NCBI GenBank assembly: GCA_021832085.1
Contig: JAKBLM010000047.1
Coordinates: 1-33,225, forward strand
DNA: 33,225 bases
Direction of reading: 5' to 3'
Source: Acidobacteriota bacterium
GTDB lineage: Bacteria; Acidobacteriota; Terriglobia; Acidiferrales; UBA7541
Shown piece after piece: positions 16,082-23,856 of the stretch. Position 1 is the first letter of the stretch; each line of letters opens with the position of its first letter. Position numbers and translations under genes: made by a program. The notes beneath the pieces are model-generated. The model saw only the letters and a program-made list of their open reading frames with translations. It was not told the DNA's origin and did not search any database.

Positions 16082-17980
16082 CTAAAGTATAACCCTCTCG
16101 TCACCTATGCGTCGAGTGACCTTCGCCCGGTCGAGGTGCTCGAGGAGCGGGATCGCGTATTTCCGACTGACGCCAGACAGTTCCTTGAAGCCAGCTACTG
16201 ATATCTTATTGCCCTGCTTATGCTTATAGGCGGCCAGCAGATCCCGCAGGCGCTCAATTGCGGTGCGATGGAAGACCAACTCCTCGTTGACCTTTACGAG
16301 CACCCCTTCCCGCAACAGGAGCAGGAGGAGCTTTTCGGCCCGCTTGCGGTCGACTGGGAGTCTGGGCAGAATTTCGGCCAGTCGTGGCACGGCCAGGCCG
16401 GCCCCGGCGAATGCGTTTTCGATCCGGCGACGCGCTGTTTCTTCCTCGGTCGTGAGAACGATTTTTCGGCCACCGCGATTGACGAGGTCGCCATCCACTG
16501 AGACCTGGCCGGCGCAGACCATCTCGTCAAGCACGCAGCGGAAAATTTCCGCTCGCAGGCCACGCGCCGCCCGGTCCCGCAACTCCTCCTTGGGCATCCC
16601 CGCCAGCAGCGGGTTTGCGCGATGAAAGGCATCCAGGCTCTTGCGCAGGCGTTCAGCGCAGGCGCTGAACGTGGCGGCAGGGACCATCACCCAAGGCTCT
16701 CGGCTGGCGATTTTCAGCCGTCCGCTGCGCTCGAGCGATTCGGCCGCCGCCCGCAGGTCCGCCTCGGGCCGGCAGGTACGGGCAATTGCCTCTTCGAGGG
16801 TCAATCCGCGCAGCTCGGCCTGCGCCAGGGCCACCAGACCTTCCTCGCAATCGCCACTTTCGAGCGCCTCGAGCAGCGGCACCACGGAACCTTCGCGCCG
16901 GCGATGCCGCGGCGCCAGGCTATCGATCACCACGCCGCCACCGATTGTTGTTACCGGGGAAAATTGCCGCAGGATGAATCGATCTCCGGCCAGCACCAGC
17001 ATTGGTTCCCGGAGCCGCAGCTGCACGAAGCCTGTCTCGCCCGGCGCAATCGCCTTCTCTTGGAGCAGCACCGCTTCAGCCACCGTTTCCGCCGTTCCCT
17101 GGTGGAAATGCACCTGGGCCCGATTTTTGAGCGGACGCGCCGAACCGAGCAGCGTCACTCGCGCGTCCAGTTGCCGGGTGGCGCGAAAGCGGCCCGCGCT
17201 CGCCAGCACCATTCCGCGCCGCACCTGGTCGAGTTCCACGCCGGCCAGATTCACCGCCGTGCGCTGCCCGGCCGTGGCTGCATCGACCGAATAACCGGCC
17301 GAATGCAGCCCGCGCACGCGTACGCGGCGGCCCGGCGGGATCATCTCCAGTTCGTCGCCCACCTTGACGCAACCCGAAACGAGTGTGCCGGTAACGACTG
17401 TGCCAAAACCTTTGACCGCAAAGGCGCGGTCGATCGGCAGCCGGAAATAGTGCGACGTGTCGCGCTGTGGCGCCGCGTTGGCCGCGCGCAACAGGTTCGC
17501 CCTCAGCTCTTCCAGACCCGTTCCCGTCCGCGCGCTCACCGGCGTAACCGGCGCGCCTTCGAGAAACGATCCGCGCACCAACTCTTCCACTTCCAGCCGA
17601 ACCAGATCGAGCGTCTCTGTGTCCACCAGGTCAGCCTTGGTCAGCGCCACCAGCCCCCGGCGCGTGCCGAGCAGCCGGCAGATCTCGAAATGCTCCCGCG
17701 TCTGCGGCTTGATCGATTCGTCGGCCGCAACGACCAGCAGGACCAGGTCGATCCCGCCCGCACCAGCGAGCATGTTGCGCACGAAACGCTCGTGCCCGGG
17801 AACGTCGACGAAGCCGAGCCGCACGCCATCCATCTCGAGAAACGCGAAGCCGAGATCGATCGTGATTCCCCGCCGCTTCTCCTCTTCCAGGCGGTCGGGA
17901 TGGGTACCGGTGAGGGCTTCGACCAGAGTGGATTTGCCGTGGTCGATATGTCCGGCGGTGCCGACGATGACGTTTTTCAT
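16082..17980 (-). CDS. selB: Selenocysteine-specific elongation factor SelB
   Basis: The 632-aa GTPase delivers Sec-tRNA-Sec to in-frame UGA codons by binding the SECIS hairpin. The N-terminal EF-Tu-like domain has GHIDHGKSTLVEALTG (P-loop), RGITIDLGFAF, DVPGHERFVRNMLAG and LTKADLVD. The central domains follow the elongation-factor layout. The C-terminal winged-helix region ends with the SelB hallmark GVSRKYAIPLLEHLDR and VTRRIGDERVIL. Length is right for a full bacterial SelB. Its presence predicts selenoproteins, and two candidate UGA-containing genes lie in this window. selA, selC and selD were not found here and must be elsewhere. tatA follows 41 bp downstream. Confidence 0.97.
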   Translation of the reverse strand: MKNVIVGTAGHIDHGKSTLVEALTGTHPDRLEEEKRRGITIDLGFAFLEMDGVRLGFVDVPGHERFVRNMLAGAGGIDLVLLVVAADESIKPQTREHFEICRLLGTRRGLVALTKADLVDTETLDLVRLEVEELVRGSFLEGAPVTPVSARTGTGLEELRANLLRAANAAPQRDTSHYFRLPIDRAFAVKGFGTVVTGTLVSGCVKVGDELEMIPPGRRVRVRGLHSAGYSVDAATAGQRTAVNLAGVELDQVRRGMVLASAGRFRATRQLDARVTLLGSARPLKNRAQVHFHQGTAETVAEAVLLQEKAIAPGETGFVQLRLREPMLVLAGDRFILRQFSPVTTIGGGVVIDSLAPRHRRREGSVVPLLEALESGDCEEGLVALAQAELRGLTLEEAIARTCRPEADLRAAAESLERSGRLKIASREPWVMVPAATFSACAERLRKSLDAFHRANPLLAGMPKEELRDRAARGLRAEIFRCVLDEMVCAGQVSVDGDLVNRGGRKIVLTTEEETARRRIENAFAGAGLAVPRLAEILPRLPVDRKRAEKLLLLLLREGVLVKVNEELVFHRTAIERLRDLLAAYKHKQGNKISVAGFKELSGVSRKYAIPLLEHLDRAKVTRRIGDERVIL

Positions 17981-18162
17981 GGGGCCGAAAGGAAAACGCT
18001 CCTGCCTGAGATTCTAACGTACCTTCGGGAAACGCGCGCCGGTCAGAGACGGGCCTGCGACCTTAGCCGGGCAATGCGATGGGCCCGCCCTTCGACCAAA
18101 CGCCCCAAGAGTAAGGCACACAAACAGTCAGGGGATCCGAGGACTGTGAGCTTTTGGACAAC

Positions 18163-18227
18163 AGGAAAAGGAGGCGCCAGAAGCCATTGCGGCTGATCCC
18201 ACAAGATGCCGAAATCTGGCGCCCTCC
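18163..18227 (-). terminator. Intrinsic terminator after the SYLF gene
   Basis: The arms 18170-18181 and 18215-18227 form a long GC-rich stem with one bulge (GGCGCCAGA/TCTGGCGCC core). Read on the minus strand it ends in CCTCCTTTTCCT and lies just beyond the SYLF gene stop (18251). A small internal hairpin sits in the loop. I also considered it as tRNA-Sec and rejected that. Confidence 0.55.
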
Positions 18228-18250
18228 CGCGTGACAGCAAAAGCCGCAGC

Positions 18251-18946
18251 CTATTTGGCGGACTCGTTTCTGGGAGACCTCTTGTTCAGGGTGTTGAGAA
18301 GCAAACTCGCGGAGGCGGGTGGCCGAACCTCGCCCTTGAGCACGATATCCTTCGCGCTGATTTTCTTCCCGTAGAGCTTGTGATTGCCGTCGTTATCCGG
18401 CCGGAGGGTCGAGCCGGCCAGAGAAACGCCGGCAAACAGCCCCCGGGAACGCGAATAAGAGAGAACTTCGGCACGCATGGTGACATCGGTGGAAGCGGCA
18501 ATGTTGCGGCCTTTCGGGCCAGCGGCGGCCGCAACGTCGGCCCCGAGCTTGACTTTGCTCGAGAGGATCGCATTTGCGCCACTCGGGTTCATCACCAGCA
18601 GGACAAAATCGGTGGCCTGGCCTCCGAGCTGCAAGCCGAAGCTGCCGCCTTCGAGCGCCATCATGGAAGGCGGGCCCCACGGTCCGGTGAAATTCTTGCC
18701 GCTACGGCAGGTCATCACGCCGCGGCCGTAGCTGCCACCGAAACCGAAGGCAAATTTCTTCACGGAAGGAAGGACGATGACGCATTCCGCCCGATTCAAA
18801 ATGTCGGCCGGGATGTCGTCCGGGACGTTGAGAATCTCGACCATCACCTGGCCGGCGTTCTCAATGCGCTCGTTTTGTTTCTTTTGCGCCGAGGCCGGCA
18901 CGCCGGCCAGCAAAATCACCGCGGCAAACAGAAGGAAGTTCTTCAT
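18251..18946 (-). CDS. Exported SYLF-domain (Ysc84-like) protein
   Basis: The 231-aa protein has a signal peptide (1-20, ending AGVPASAQ) and a SYLF/Ysc84 domain. That family is known for lipid binding and, in eukaryotes, actin-linked membrane traffic. Family features are DIPADILNRAECVIVLPSVK, FGFGGSYGRGVMTCR, GGSFGLQLGGQATDFVLLVM and SYSRSRGLFAGVSLAGSTL. Bacterial members are periplasmic or outer-membrane-associated. AGAGGAG precedes the start. The 404 bp between its start and the next gene (18947-19350) hold its promoter region and no gene I can support. Confidence 0.88.
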   Translation of the reverse strand: MKNFLLFAAVILLAGVPASAQKKQNERIENAGQVMVEILNVPDDIPADILNRAECVIVLPSVKKFAFGFGGSYGRGVMTCRSGKNFTGPWGPPSMMALEGGSFGLQLGGQATDFVLLVMNPSGANAILSSKVKLGADVAAAAGPKGRNIAASTDVTMRAEVLSYSRSRGLFAGVSLAGSTLRPDNDGNHKLYGKKISAKDIVLKGEVRPPASASLLLNTLNKRSPRNESAK

Positions 18947-19350
18947 CGATATGCTCCTCTGGGTCCACCCCCGACCCCCGGATTTTCCTTGTTCTCCAAA
19001 ACCCCCACCGGGAGATGTAAACGGTGCGGCCCGTCGAGCCGAGACGAGGAAGACAAGGAAAAACGAAGGCTAAGGCTCAGGCGAAATCGACAACTTCGGG
19101 CACCCCGAAACTCCGCTCACGCCTGCGTTTTTCTAGGCCCATTCTACGGGATTTTGCCGGAAAACAGCGCACTTTCCTTGAGTAGCAATCCCGGAGAAAC
19201 CGCGGCCTCATTTCGAGTGTTGGCCAGATGCGCGCTGCAGCGTGCGTGACGGTGCATAACGCCTGGAAGAGCCGCGCATGCACATGCGGTTCGCCCGGTC
19301 CTCGCATCGCCGCAGCCGATTGGCGTGGCGGCCAGTTTGCTGTGGCGGAA

Positions 19351-19584
19351 TTAAGCGGCGTGCTCGCTGGACTTTCCGCCGCTGATGCAAATTAGTCCTT
19401 CATCCGCGGTAATCCTGGCCGTAACGAGTGGCGCGAAATTCAGAATTTCCTCCCGGGAGTTTCGATTTAGGACTCTGGCCAAGTTGAGCAGTGCCGAGCT
19501 CCCACAAACTCCGCAGCGACCATGTCCGTCGGCTTCCGACACTTGCTGGCAGTTCTCACACAGGTACGCGTTCTCGATTTTCAT
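19351..19584 (-). CDS. Small zinc-ribbon-like protein
   Basis: The 77-aa protein has two Cys pairs, Cys9-x2-Cys12 and Cys24-x2-Cys27, in LCENCQQ and RCGVCGSSA. They form a rubredoxin-like or zinc-ribbon knuckle. The rest (28-77) has no recognised domain. GGGGAAAA lies upstream of the ATG ending at 19584; a longer open frame upstream has no similarity. It is divergent from the glycine-zipper gene. Its role is unknown. The 437-bp gap at 19585-20021 contains a CTGTCA/TGACAG hairpin and no supported gene. Confidence 0.6.
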   Translation of the reverse strand: MKIENAYLCENCQQVSEADGHGRCGVCGSSALLNLARVLNRNSREEILNFAPLVTARITADEGLICISGGKSSEHAA

Positions 19585-20021
19585 TCCGATTTTCCCCTGT
19601 CTCGGTTGAGCGTTCCCCCGCTGCTTCCTTCTTATCACGGTCAGGTAGGGGGAGGAAGCCGAGTAGCCCAATTGACTATAGGCGCGGAAGTCATTATTGA
19701 TTTGTGGAAGGCCCAGTATTGGTGTTTCCCCGGCTTGAAACCCCTCGGACTGGTGCCTTTTTCCCGGATGGTCTTGTCTTTCCGCGCCGTGGCAAGGCTT
19801 TGAGGACCCGAAAGTGGAACACAGCCGGCCGCAGGATTCCAGCCCATGGCGTCTATCCTCCGGCCGAATTCCCACCCACCTGTCAGTTCTGACAGTTTCC
19901 CAAGCCGTGGCCCGGCCGTAGCCTGACAGGAAAAGGCGTGACCGGGCGGCCGGAAAGGGTGTGGTGCGCAACTGCCGCACGAACGGACTGCTCCCGTCAT
20001 GAAGCCAGGAGGGAGAAAGTC

Positions 20022-20561
20022 ATGAAACGAGCGCCACTGTGCGTTCTATTGCTCGCATTTGTGCCCTGGGCGTGCGCCCAGCAGCCAGCATCACCCGCTC
20101 CCCCAAAATCGATATCGGCTTCCCTGGGATTGCACGCATTCCCAGCGAAGAGCCAGACGTCGGCGCAACAGCAGAAAGACGAAACAGATTGCTACCAGTG
20201 GGCCAAGCAGGATACCGGCTTCGATCCCCTGGCGACACAAAGCGGCCAGCAGGCGCCGACAACGGCCGCGCCGTCCAAGACCCCGAAGACAACCGGGGCA
20301 GGTGCAAAAGGAGCTGCCGCAGGGGCGGCGAAGGGAGCCGTCGTGGGCGCAGTTTCGGGAGACGCGGCAAAAGGAGCTGAGGTTGGCGCTGCCGCGGGAG
20401 CAGCCGGCGGCCGCATCAAGGCCCGGCGCGCCCAAAAGCAAGCCGAGAAAAAGGCCAAAGAGCAGCAAGAACAAACCAAGGAGCAGGGCCAGCAGAAACT
20501 CGATAGCTTCAAGAAAGGCTTCACCGCCTGCATGGAAGCCAAGGGTTACGTGGTGAAGTGA
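20022..20561 (+). CDS. Exported glycine-zipper protein
   Basis: The 179-aa protein has a signal peptide ending AWA/CAQQ (cleavage near residue 19). A conserved DETDCYQWAKQDTGFDP segment follows, then a glycine/alanine-zipper stretch (about 85-130) rich in GAxxGAxxGA repeats, and a charged Lys/Gln coiled-coil tail. The zipper is a membrane-inserting helical module seen in YMGG-like outer-membrane proteins. A GGAGGGAG Shine-Dalgarno lies just before ATG 20022. The next exported protein follows 71 bp downstream. The exact function is unknown. Confidence 0.72.
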   Translation: MKRAPLCVLLLAFVPWACAQQPASPAPPKSISASLGLHAFPAKSQTSAQQQKDETDCYQWAKQDTGFDPLATQSGQQAPTTAAPSKTPKTTGAGAKGAAAGAAKGAVVGAVSGDAAKGAEVGAAAGAAGGRIKARRAQKQAEKKAKEQQEQTKEQGQQKLDSFKKGFTACMEAKGYVVK

Positions 20562-20632
20562 TTCCCCATAGACCTGGCCGCAAGAGGCATAGCGGCCTCG
20601 CCTCCAACAATTCTCTGCCAGGGAGGAAACTG

Positions 20633-21001
20633 ATGTCGTCGCACGTCAAGTTTTTCTTTTGGTCACTCGGGCTGATCCCACTGTTGTTCCTGATCCCGGG
20701 CCGAGCCGTGACAGAACCTCAGCAGGATATAACTCAGACCACATCCGTGACCGGTTGTTTGCAGAAGGGTGAGGAGCCGGGAGGGTTCTTTATTATCGAA
20801 CACGGGAGGATGTGGGAGCTATTCGATAACATAGACGCCGCTCACGTAGGGAAAACAGTCAAGGCAACAGGTCGCTTCCTACAGCTTTCCGACGAAGAAG
20901 AAGCGAAATTGGAAGAATTCGAAAAGAAAGAGGCGAAAGGATTGCCTTACGCCGATTTTCAGGTTACGACTTTGGAGGTGATAAGGAATTCCTGTCAGTA
21001 G
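20633..21001 (+). CDS. Exported small OB-like protein (DUF5818-like)
   Basis: The 122-aa protein has a signal peptide (about 1-26) and a compact domain containing SVTGCLQKGEE, GGFFIIEHG, MWELFDNIDAAHVGKTVKAT and LPYADFQVTTLEVI. The order matches small secreted OB-fold-like (DUF5818-type) proteins seen in Acidobacteriota; the assignment rests on pattern only. A GGGAGG precedes ATG 20633. It is followed by the B12 riboswitch promoter, so it is probably not part of the btu transcript. Confidence 0.6.
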   Translation: MSSHVKFFFWSLGLIPLLFLIPGRAVTEPQQDITQTTSVTGCLQKGEEPGGFFIIEHGRMWELFDNIDAAHVGKTVKATGRFLQLSDEEEAKLEEFEKKEAKGLPYADFQVTTLEVIRNSCQ

Positions 21002-21054
21002 CGTTTAGCCTTTCGAGCATGACGAATTCGCGCGTTCGACTTGCTGTGGACTGA

Positions 21055-21084
21055 TTGACACTGGGGTTGAGGGGCGCCTACACT
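21055..21084 (+). promoter_or_regulatory. Promoter of the first cobalamin riboswitch / btuFCD operon
   Basis: A consensus -35 TTGACA (21055-21060) and -10 TACACT (21079-21084) with an 18-bp spacer lie directly upstream of the riboswitch. Transcription would start near 21091, so the aptamer begins in the leader. Confidence 0.6.
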
Positions 21085-21207
21085 CCTCTTGGACATTCAG
21101 CCGGATCGGGTGAAGGGAAGGCCGTGCGAATCGGCCGCGGTCCCGCCACTGTGATCGGCCGGTGTTTCCCGTCCGAAGGAAAGGTGTTCCGAACGGTGTG
21201 AAAGAGG

Positions 21208-21225
21208 GCCACCCTAAAGGGTGGC
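21208..21225. repeat. Short perfect palindrome inside the riboswitch insertion
   Basis: GCCACCC and GGGTGGC flank a TAAA loop. It resembles the second palindrome at 21312-21332 and the hairpin at the window start, and looks like a dispersed palindromic repeat. Confidence 0.55.
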
Positions 21226-21311
21226 GTTACAGATCCCTCGATGGCCCGAGCGGAATGCCGGATGGACGCCCACGGAAACGTGCCGGCAGGCTGCGAGACG
21301 AAGCTGGAAGC

Positions 21312-21332
21312 GGGCGACCCAACGGGTCGCCC
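21312..21332. repeat. Second short perfect palindrome inside the riboswitch insertion
   Basis: GGGCGACCC and GGGTCGCCC pair perfectly around an AAC loop. It is the same style of element as 21208-21225. Confidence 0.55.
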
Positions 21333-21551
21333 CCACGGAGCAAAGATTCCGTCGGAGCCGCGTCTTGTGAGCCGCCGAAACGCGCGACTGGAAGGGCCGC
21401 TCGAAGAGAAGCTGTCGCGAGAAGAACAGGACACAGACTGAAGGCTGTGAGACCAGTTCTTGCGGCGGCTGCCGGAGAGCCGGAAACACCTGATTCCGCC
21501 TAGCGCGGAAGGCCGGGAGCCAGGAGACCTGCCCGAACCGTACTGAGCTGG

Positions 21552-21612
21552 CACTCTCGCGGCCAAGAGTGTGGCTCGAAAAGCCCCACTCTCCGTGCTG
21601 GGGCTTTTTTTT
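21552..21612 (+). terminator. Riboswitch-controlled terminator with antiterminator alternative
   Basis: AAAAGCCCC (21579-21587) pairs with GGGGCTTTT (21600-21608), followed by a T-run to 21612, a strong intrinsic terminator. AGAGTG (21566-21571) can pair either with CACTCT at 21552-21557 or with CACTCT at 21587-21592 in the terminator. The second pairing would break the terminator. This is a natural ON/OFF switch for btuFCD. Confidence 0.8.
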
Positions 21613-22843
21613 GCGACACATTCAGTACACAAGGGAAAAGATTCGCGGGCGCCGGCCGGCGCTTGCCGCGCTGTTGCCGCTGGTGGTGATCGCTCTTTGG
21701 AACGCGAGGCCCGCGGCGGGATGGGCCGCGCGGGCAGGATCTTCGACGCCGCGCGTGGCGGCTCTGTACGCTAAGACGACGGGCCACAGGCTGAAGCCGG
21801 TTCCACAAGCCGCGAGCCAAGCGCGCAAAGCGAAGACTTTTCGCAGCGTAATCGACGGAGCGGGACGGCGAGTCGAGGTGCCCAGGCGGGTGCGGCGCGT
21901 GGTTTCGCTCGCGCCGAACGTCACCGACATCCTCTACGCCGTCGGCGCCGGAAGCAGGGTCGTGGGCATCACGAATTTCACGAAGCTCCCGCAAAATTCC
22001 CCGAAGAAACCGAGCGTGGGCGATCCGCTCGACCCGAGCATCGAGAAGATCGTGTCGCTAAAGCCCGATCTGGTGTTCGTTTCGGAAACGATCAACCGGC
22101 TGCAGACCGTGGAATCGCTCGGCCGGCTCGGCATACCGGTCTACTCCACCAACGCGCAGACGGTGGAGGGCATGCTCGCCACGATCGAGCGGGTGGCGGC
22201 GCTGGTGGGAGTGAAACCGGCGGGCGAGAAACTGGCCGAGCGGCTGCAGGCGCGGCTCGGAGCGCTGCACGAACGGCTCAAGGGACACAAGCCGAAGCGA
22301 GTCCTTTTCGTCGCGTGGCGCAATCCGCTGATCACCACAGGGCGCGACACGTTTCTCGCCGATGCGCTGCGGTGGGCCGGAGCCAGGAACGTGGTGCAGG
22401 TGCGCGAACACTGGCCGCACGTCAGCCTGGAGGAAATCGTCCACCTGCAGCCGCAAGAGCTGATTTTCCCGGGGCAAGGCTCGGGCACGGCAGCCGAGAT
22501 TCGGAGGGCGCTGCTGCACCAGCCGGGCTGGCGGGAACTCGATGCGGTGCGGCGGGGACATCTGCTGGTGGTGAGCAGTGCGATCGACCGGCCCAGCCCG
22601 GCGCTGGTTTCGGTAATCGAGCGACTGGCGCACGAGTTGCATCCGGCGGCCTTCGCGGATCAGAAATCGCCGAACGCGAAGGCGGCACGGGGTTCAGGCG
22701 GGACACCGAGGGACAAGGCAACTCGCGGATTGCGAAGCACACAGACAGGAGTTTCTGCGCCACTGGCGGCGCGCAAAGACGGAAGTGGCCGGCGTGGCGG
22801 AAACGAAATCAGCGCGGCGGGAGCGAAGCCGTGGCGGCCGTGA
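21611..22843 (+). CDS. btuF: Cobalamin ABC transporter periplasmic binding protein BtuF-like
   Basis: This is the substrate-binding protein of a type II ABC importer for cobalamin or another corrinoid. Family features are VVSLAPNVTDILYAVGAGSR, SIEKIVSLKPDLVF, ALRWAGARNVV, EEIVHLQPQELIF and LDAVRRGHLLVV. The start is uncertain. GTG 21569 lies inside the terminator hairpin, so I use TTG 21611; an ATT at 21641 preceded by AAGGG is another option. A hydrophobic signal (ALAALLPLVVIALW) follows. The N-terminal segment encodes a dispersed-repeat-like stretch near 21778-21815, and about 60 non-conserved residues follow the fold at the C-terminus. It overlaps btuC by 13 bp. Confidence 0.85.
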   Translation: MRHIQYTREKIRGRRPALAALLPLVVIALWNARPAAGWAARAGSSTPRVAALYAKTTGHRLKPVPQAASQARKAKTFRSVIDGAGRRVEVPRRVRRVVSLAPNVTDILYAVGAGSRVVGITNFTKLPQNSPKKPSVGDPLDPSIEKIVSLKPDLVFVSETINRLQTVESLGRLGIPVYSTNAQTVEGMLATIERVAALVGVKPAGEKLAERLQARLGALHERLKGHKPKRVLFVAWRNPLITTGRDTFLADALRWAGARNVVQVREHWPHVSLEEIVHLQPQELIFPGQGSGTAAEIRRALLHQPGWRELDAVRRGHLLVVSSAIDRPSPALVSVIERLAHELHPAAFADQKSPNAKAARGSGGTPRDKATRGLRSTQTGVSAPLAARKDGSGRRGGNEISAAGAKPWRP

Positions 22844-23856
22844 AACCCTTGACGTTGCGGCGCGTGGTGGGTGTGTCGCTGCTGCTCGGGGCGGTGTTGC
22901 TGGTGGTGGCCGCCGTTGCGGTGGGGCTCGGGCCTGTCTCGATTTCGGCGCGTGCGGTCGGTGGCTGCCTGCTGCAGGCGGCTACGGGAAATACGCAGCA
23001 TATGTCGAACGACTGCAGGTTGATCGTGCTCGACCTTAGGCTGCCGCGCGTGCTGCTGGCGCTGCTGGTGGGTGCAGCGCTCTCGGTGGCAGGAGCGGGT
23101 TTCCAGGCGCTGCTGCGCAACCCACTGGCCGACCCATACGTGCTGGGGGTATCGAGTGGCGCGGCGCTCGGGGCGATTCTGGCAATGATCGTTGCACCGA
23201 ACGCGCCACTGGCTTCGATGGGCGCGGCGTTCGTGGGCGCGCTGGTGACGGTGGCCGCAGTCTACTTTCTCGGCCGGCGCGGCGGGCAACTCGATTCCTA
23301 CACACTGCTGCTGGCCGGTGTGATCAGCGCATCGTTTTTTTCGGCGGTGATCATGTTTCTGATGACTTCGCTGCCCGGCCGGGATTTGAGAGGAATCACG
23401 TTCTGGCTGATGGGAGACCTTTCCGCCCCGCTGCCGGTGCGGCTGGGCTGGCTGATGCTGGCAACATGGCTGACGATCGGAGCAATTTACACGACTTCGG
23501 CAGACCTGAACCTGCTCTCCGCCGGCGAACGGGAAGCAACGCATCTGGGCGTGAATACGGGGCGCGTGAAGCTGATCGTGTACCTGGGCGGATCGCTGCT
23601 GACGGCGCTGGCGGTATCGGTAAGCGGAGCGATCGGCTACATCGGCCTGCTGGTGCCGCACGTGATGCGCATGCTTTTCGGATCCGACTACCGGCTGCTG
23701 ATTCCGGCCTCGGCCCTGGGCGGGGCGATCGCGCTGATCGTGGCGGATTCACTGGCGCGCACCGTGATCGCTCCAACCGAACTGCCGGTGGGCGCGATGA
23801 CGGCGATTGTGGGCGCACCGGTCTTCATCTATCTGCTGCGGAGGAAACTGGGATGA
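22831..23856 (+). CDS. btuC: Cobalamin ABC transporter permease BtuC-like
   Basis: The 341-aa FecCD/BtuC-family permease has about ten transmembrane helices, typical of vitamin B12, heme or siderophore importers. Visible features include LRLPRVLLALLVGAALSVAG, FQALLRNPLADPYVLGVSSG, GYIGLLVPHVMRM and a C-terminal PVGAMTAIVGAPVFIYLLRR. GTG 22831 is chosen because GGGAG (22819-22823) sits 7 nt upstream; the longer open frame through btuF lacks similarity. It overlaps btuF by 13 bp and btuD by 4 bp (ATGA), so the three are translationally coupled. Cobalamin specificity is inferred from the riboswitch. Confidence 0.93.
   Translation: MAAVKPLTLRRVVGVSLLLGAVLLVVAAVAVGLGPVSISARAVGGCLLQAATGNTQHMSNDCRLIVLDLRLPRVLLALLVGAALSVAGAGFQALLRNPLADPYVLGVSSGAALGAILAMIVAPNAPLASMGAAFVGALVTVAAVYFLGRRGGQLDSYTLLLAGVISASFFSAVIMFLMTSLPGRDLRGITFWLMGDLSAPLPVRLGWLMLATWLTIGAIYTTSADLNLLSAGEREATHLGVNTGRVKLIVYLGGSLLTALAVSVSGAIGYIGLLVPHVMRMLFGSDYRLLIPASALGGAIALIVADSLARTVIAPTELPVGAMTAIVGAPVFIYLLRRKLG

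Larger units (their letters stand above)
21102..21540 (+). ncRNA. Cobalamin (B12) riboswitch with large internal insertion
   Basis: Conserved cobalamin-riboswitch elements are visible: GGGAAGGCCGTGCGAAT, CCCGCCACTGTGA (21142-21154), and GCCAGGAGACCTGCC (21519-21533). P1 can pair CGGATCGGG (21102-21110) with CCCGAACCG (21532-21540), with one mismatch. The aptamer is about 439 nt, against 154 nt for the second riboswitch here. The surplus lies between the core boxes and includes two tiny-loop palindromes. It should repress btuFCD when adenosyl- or other cobalamin is bound. Confidence 0.9.

Noticed and set aside
18170..18227. Hairpin near selB considered as tRNA-Sec (selC)
   Set aside because: No UCA anticodon arm, no T-loop GGTTCGA and no CCA-like end could be fitted; the minus-strand T-tract suits a terminator.
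19255..19310. GAGCCGCGCATGC...GCGGTTC stretch considered as a group II intron domain remnant
   Set aside because: Only a short resemblance is visible, with no reverse transcriptase or other intron parts.
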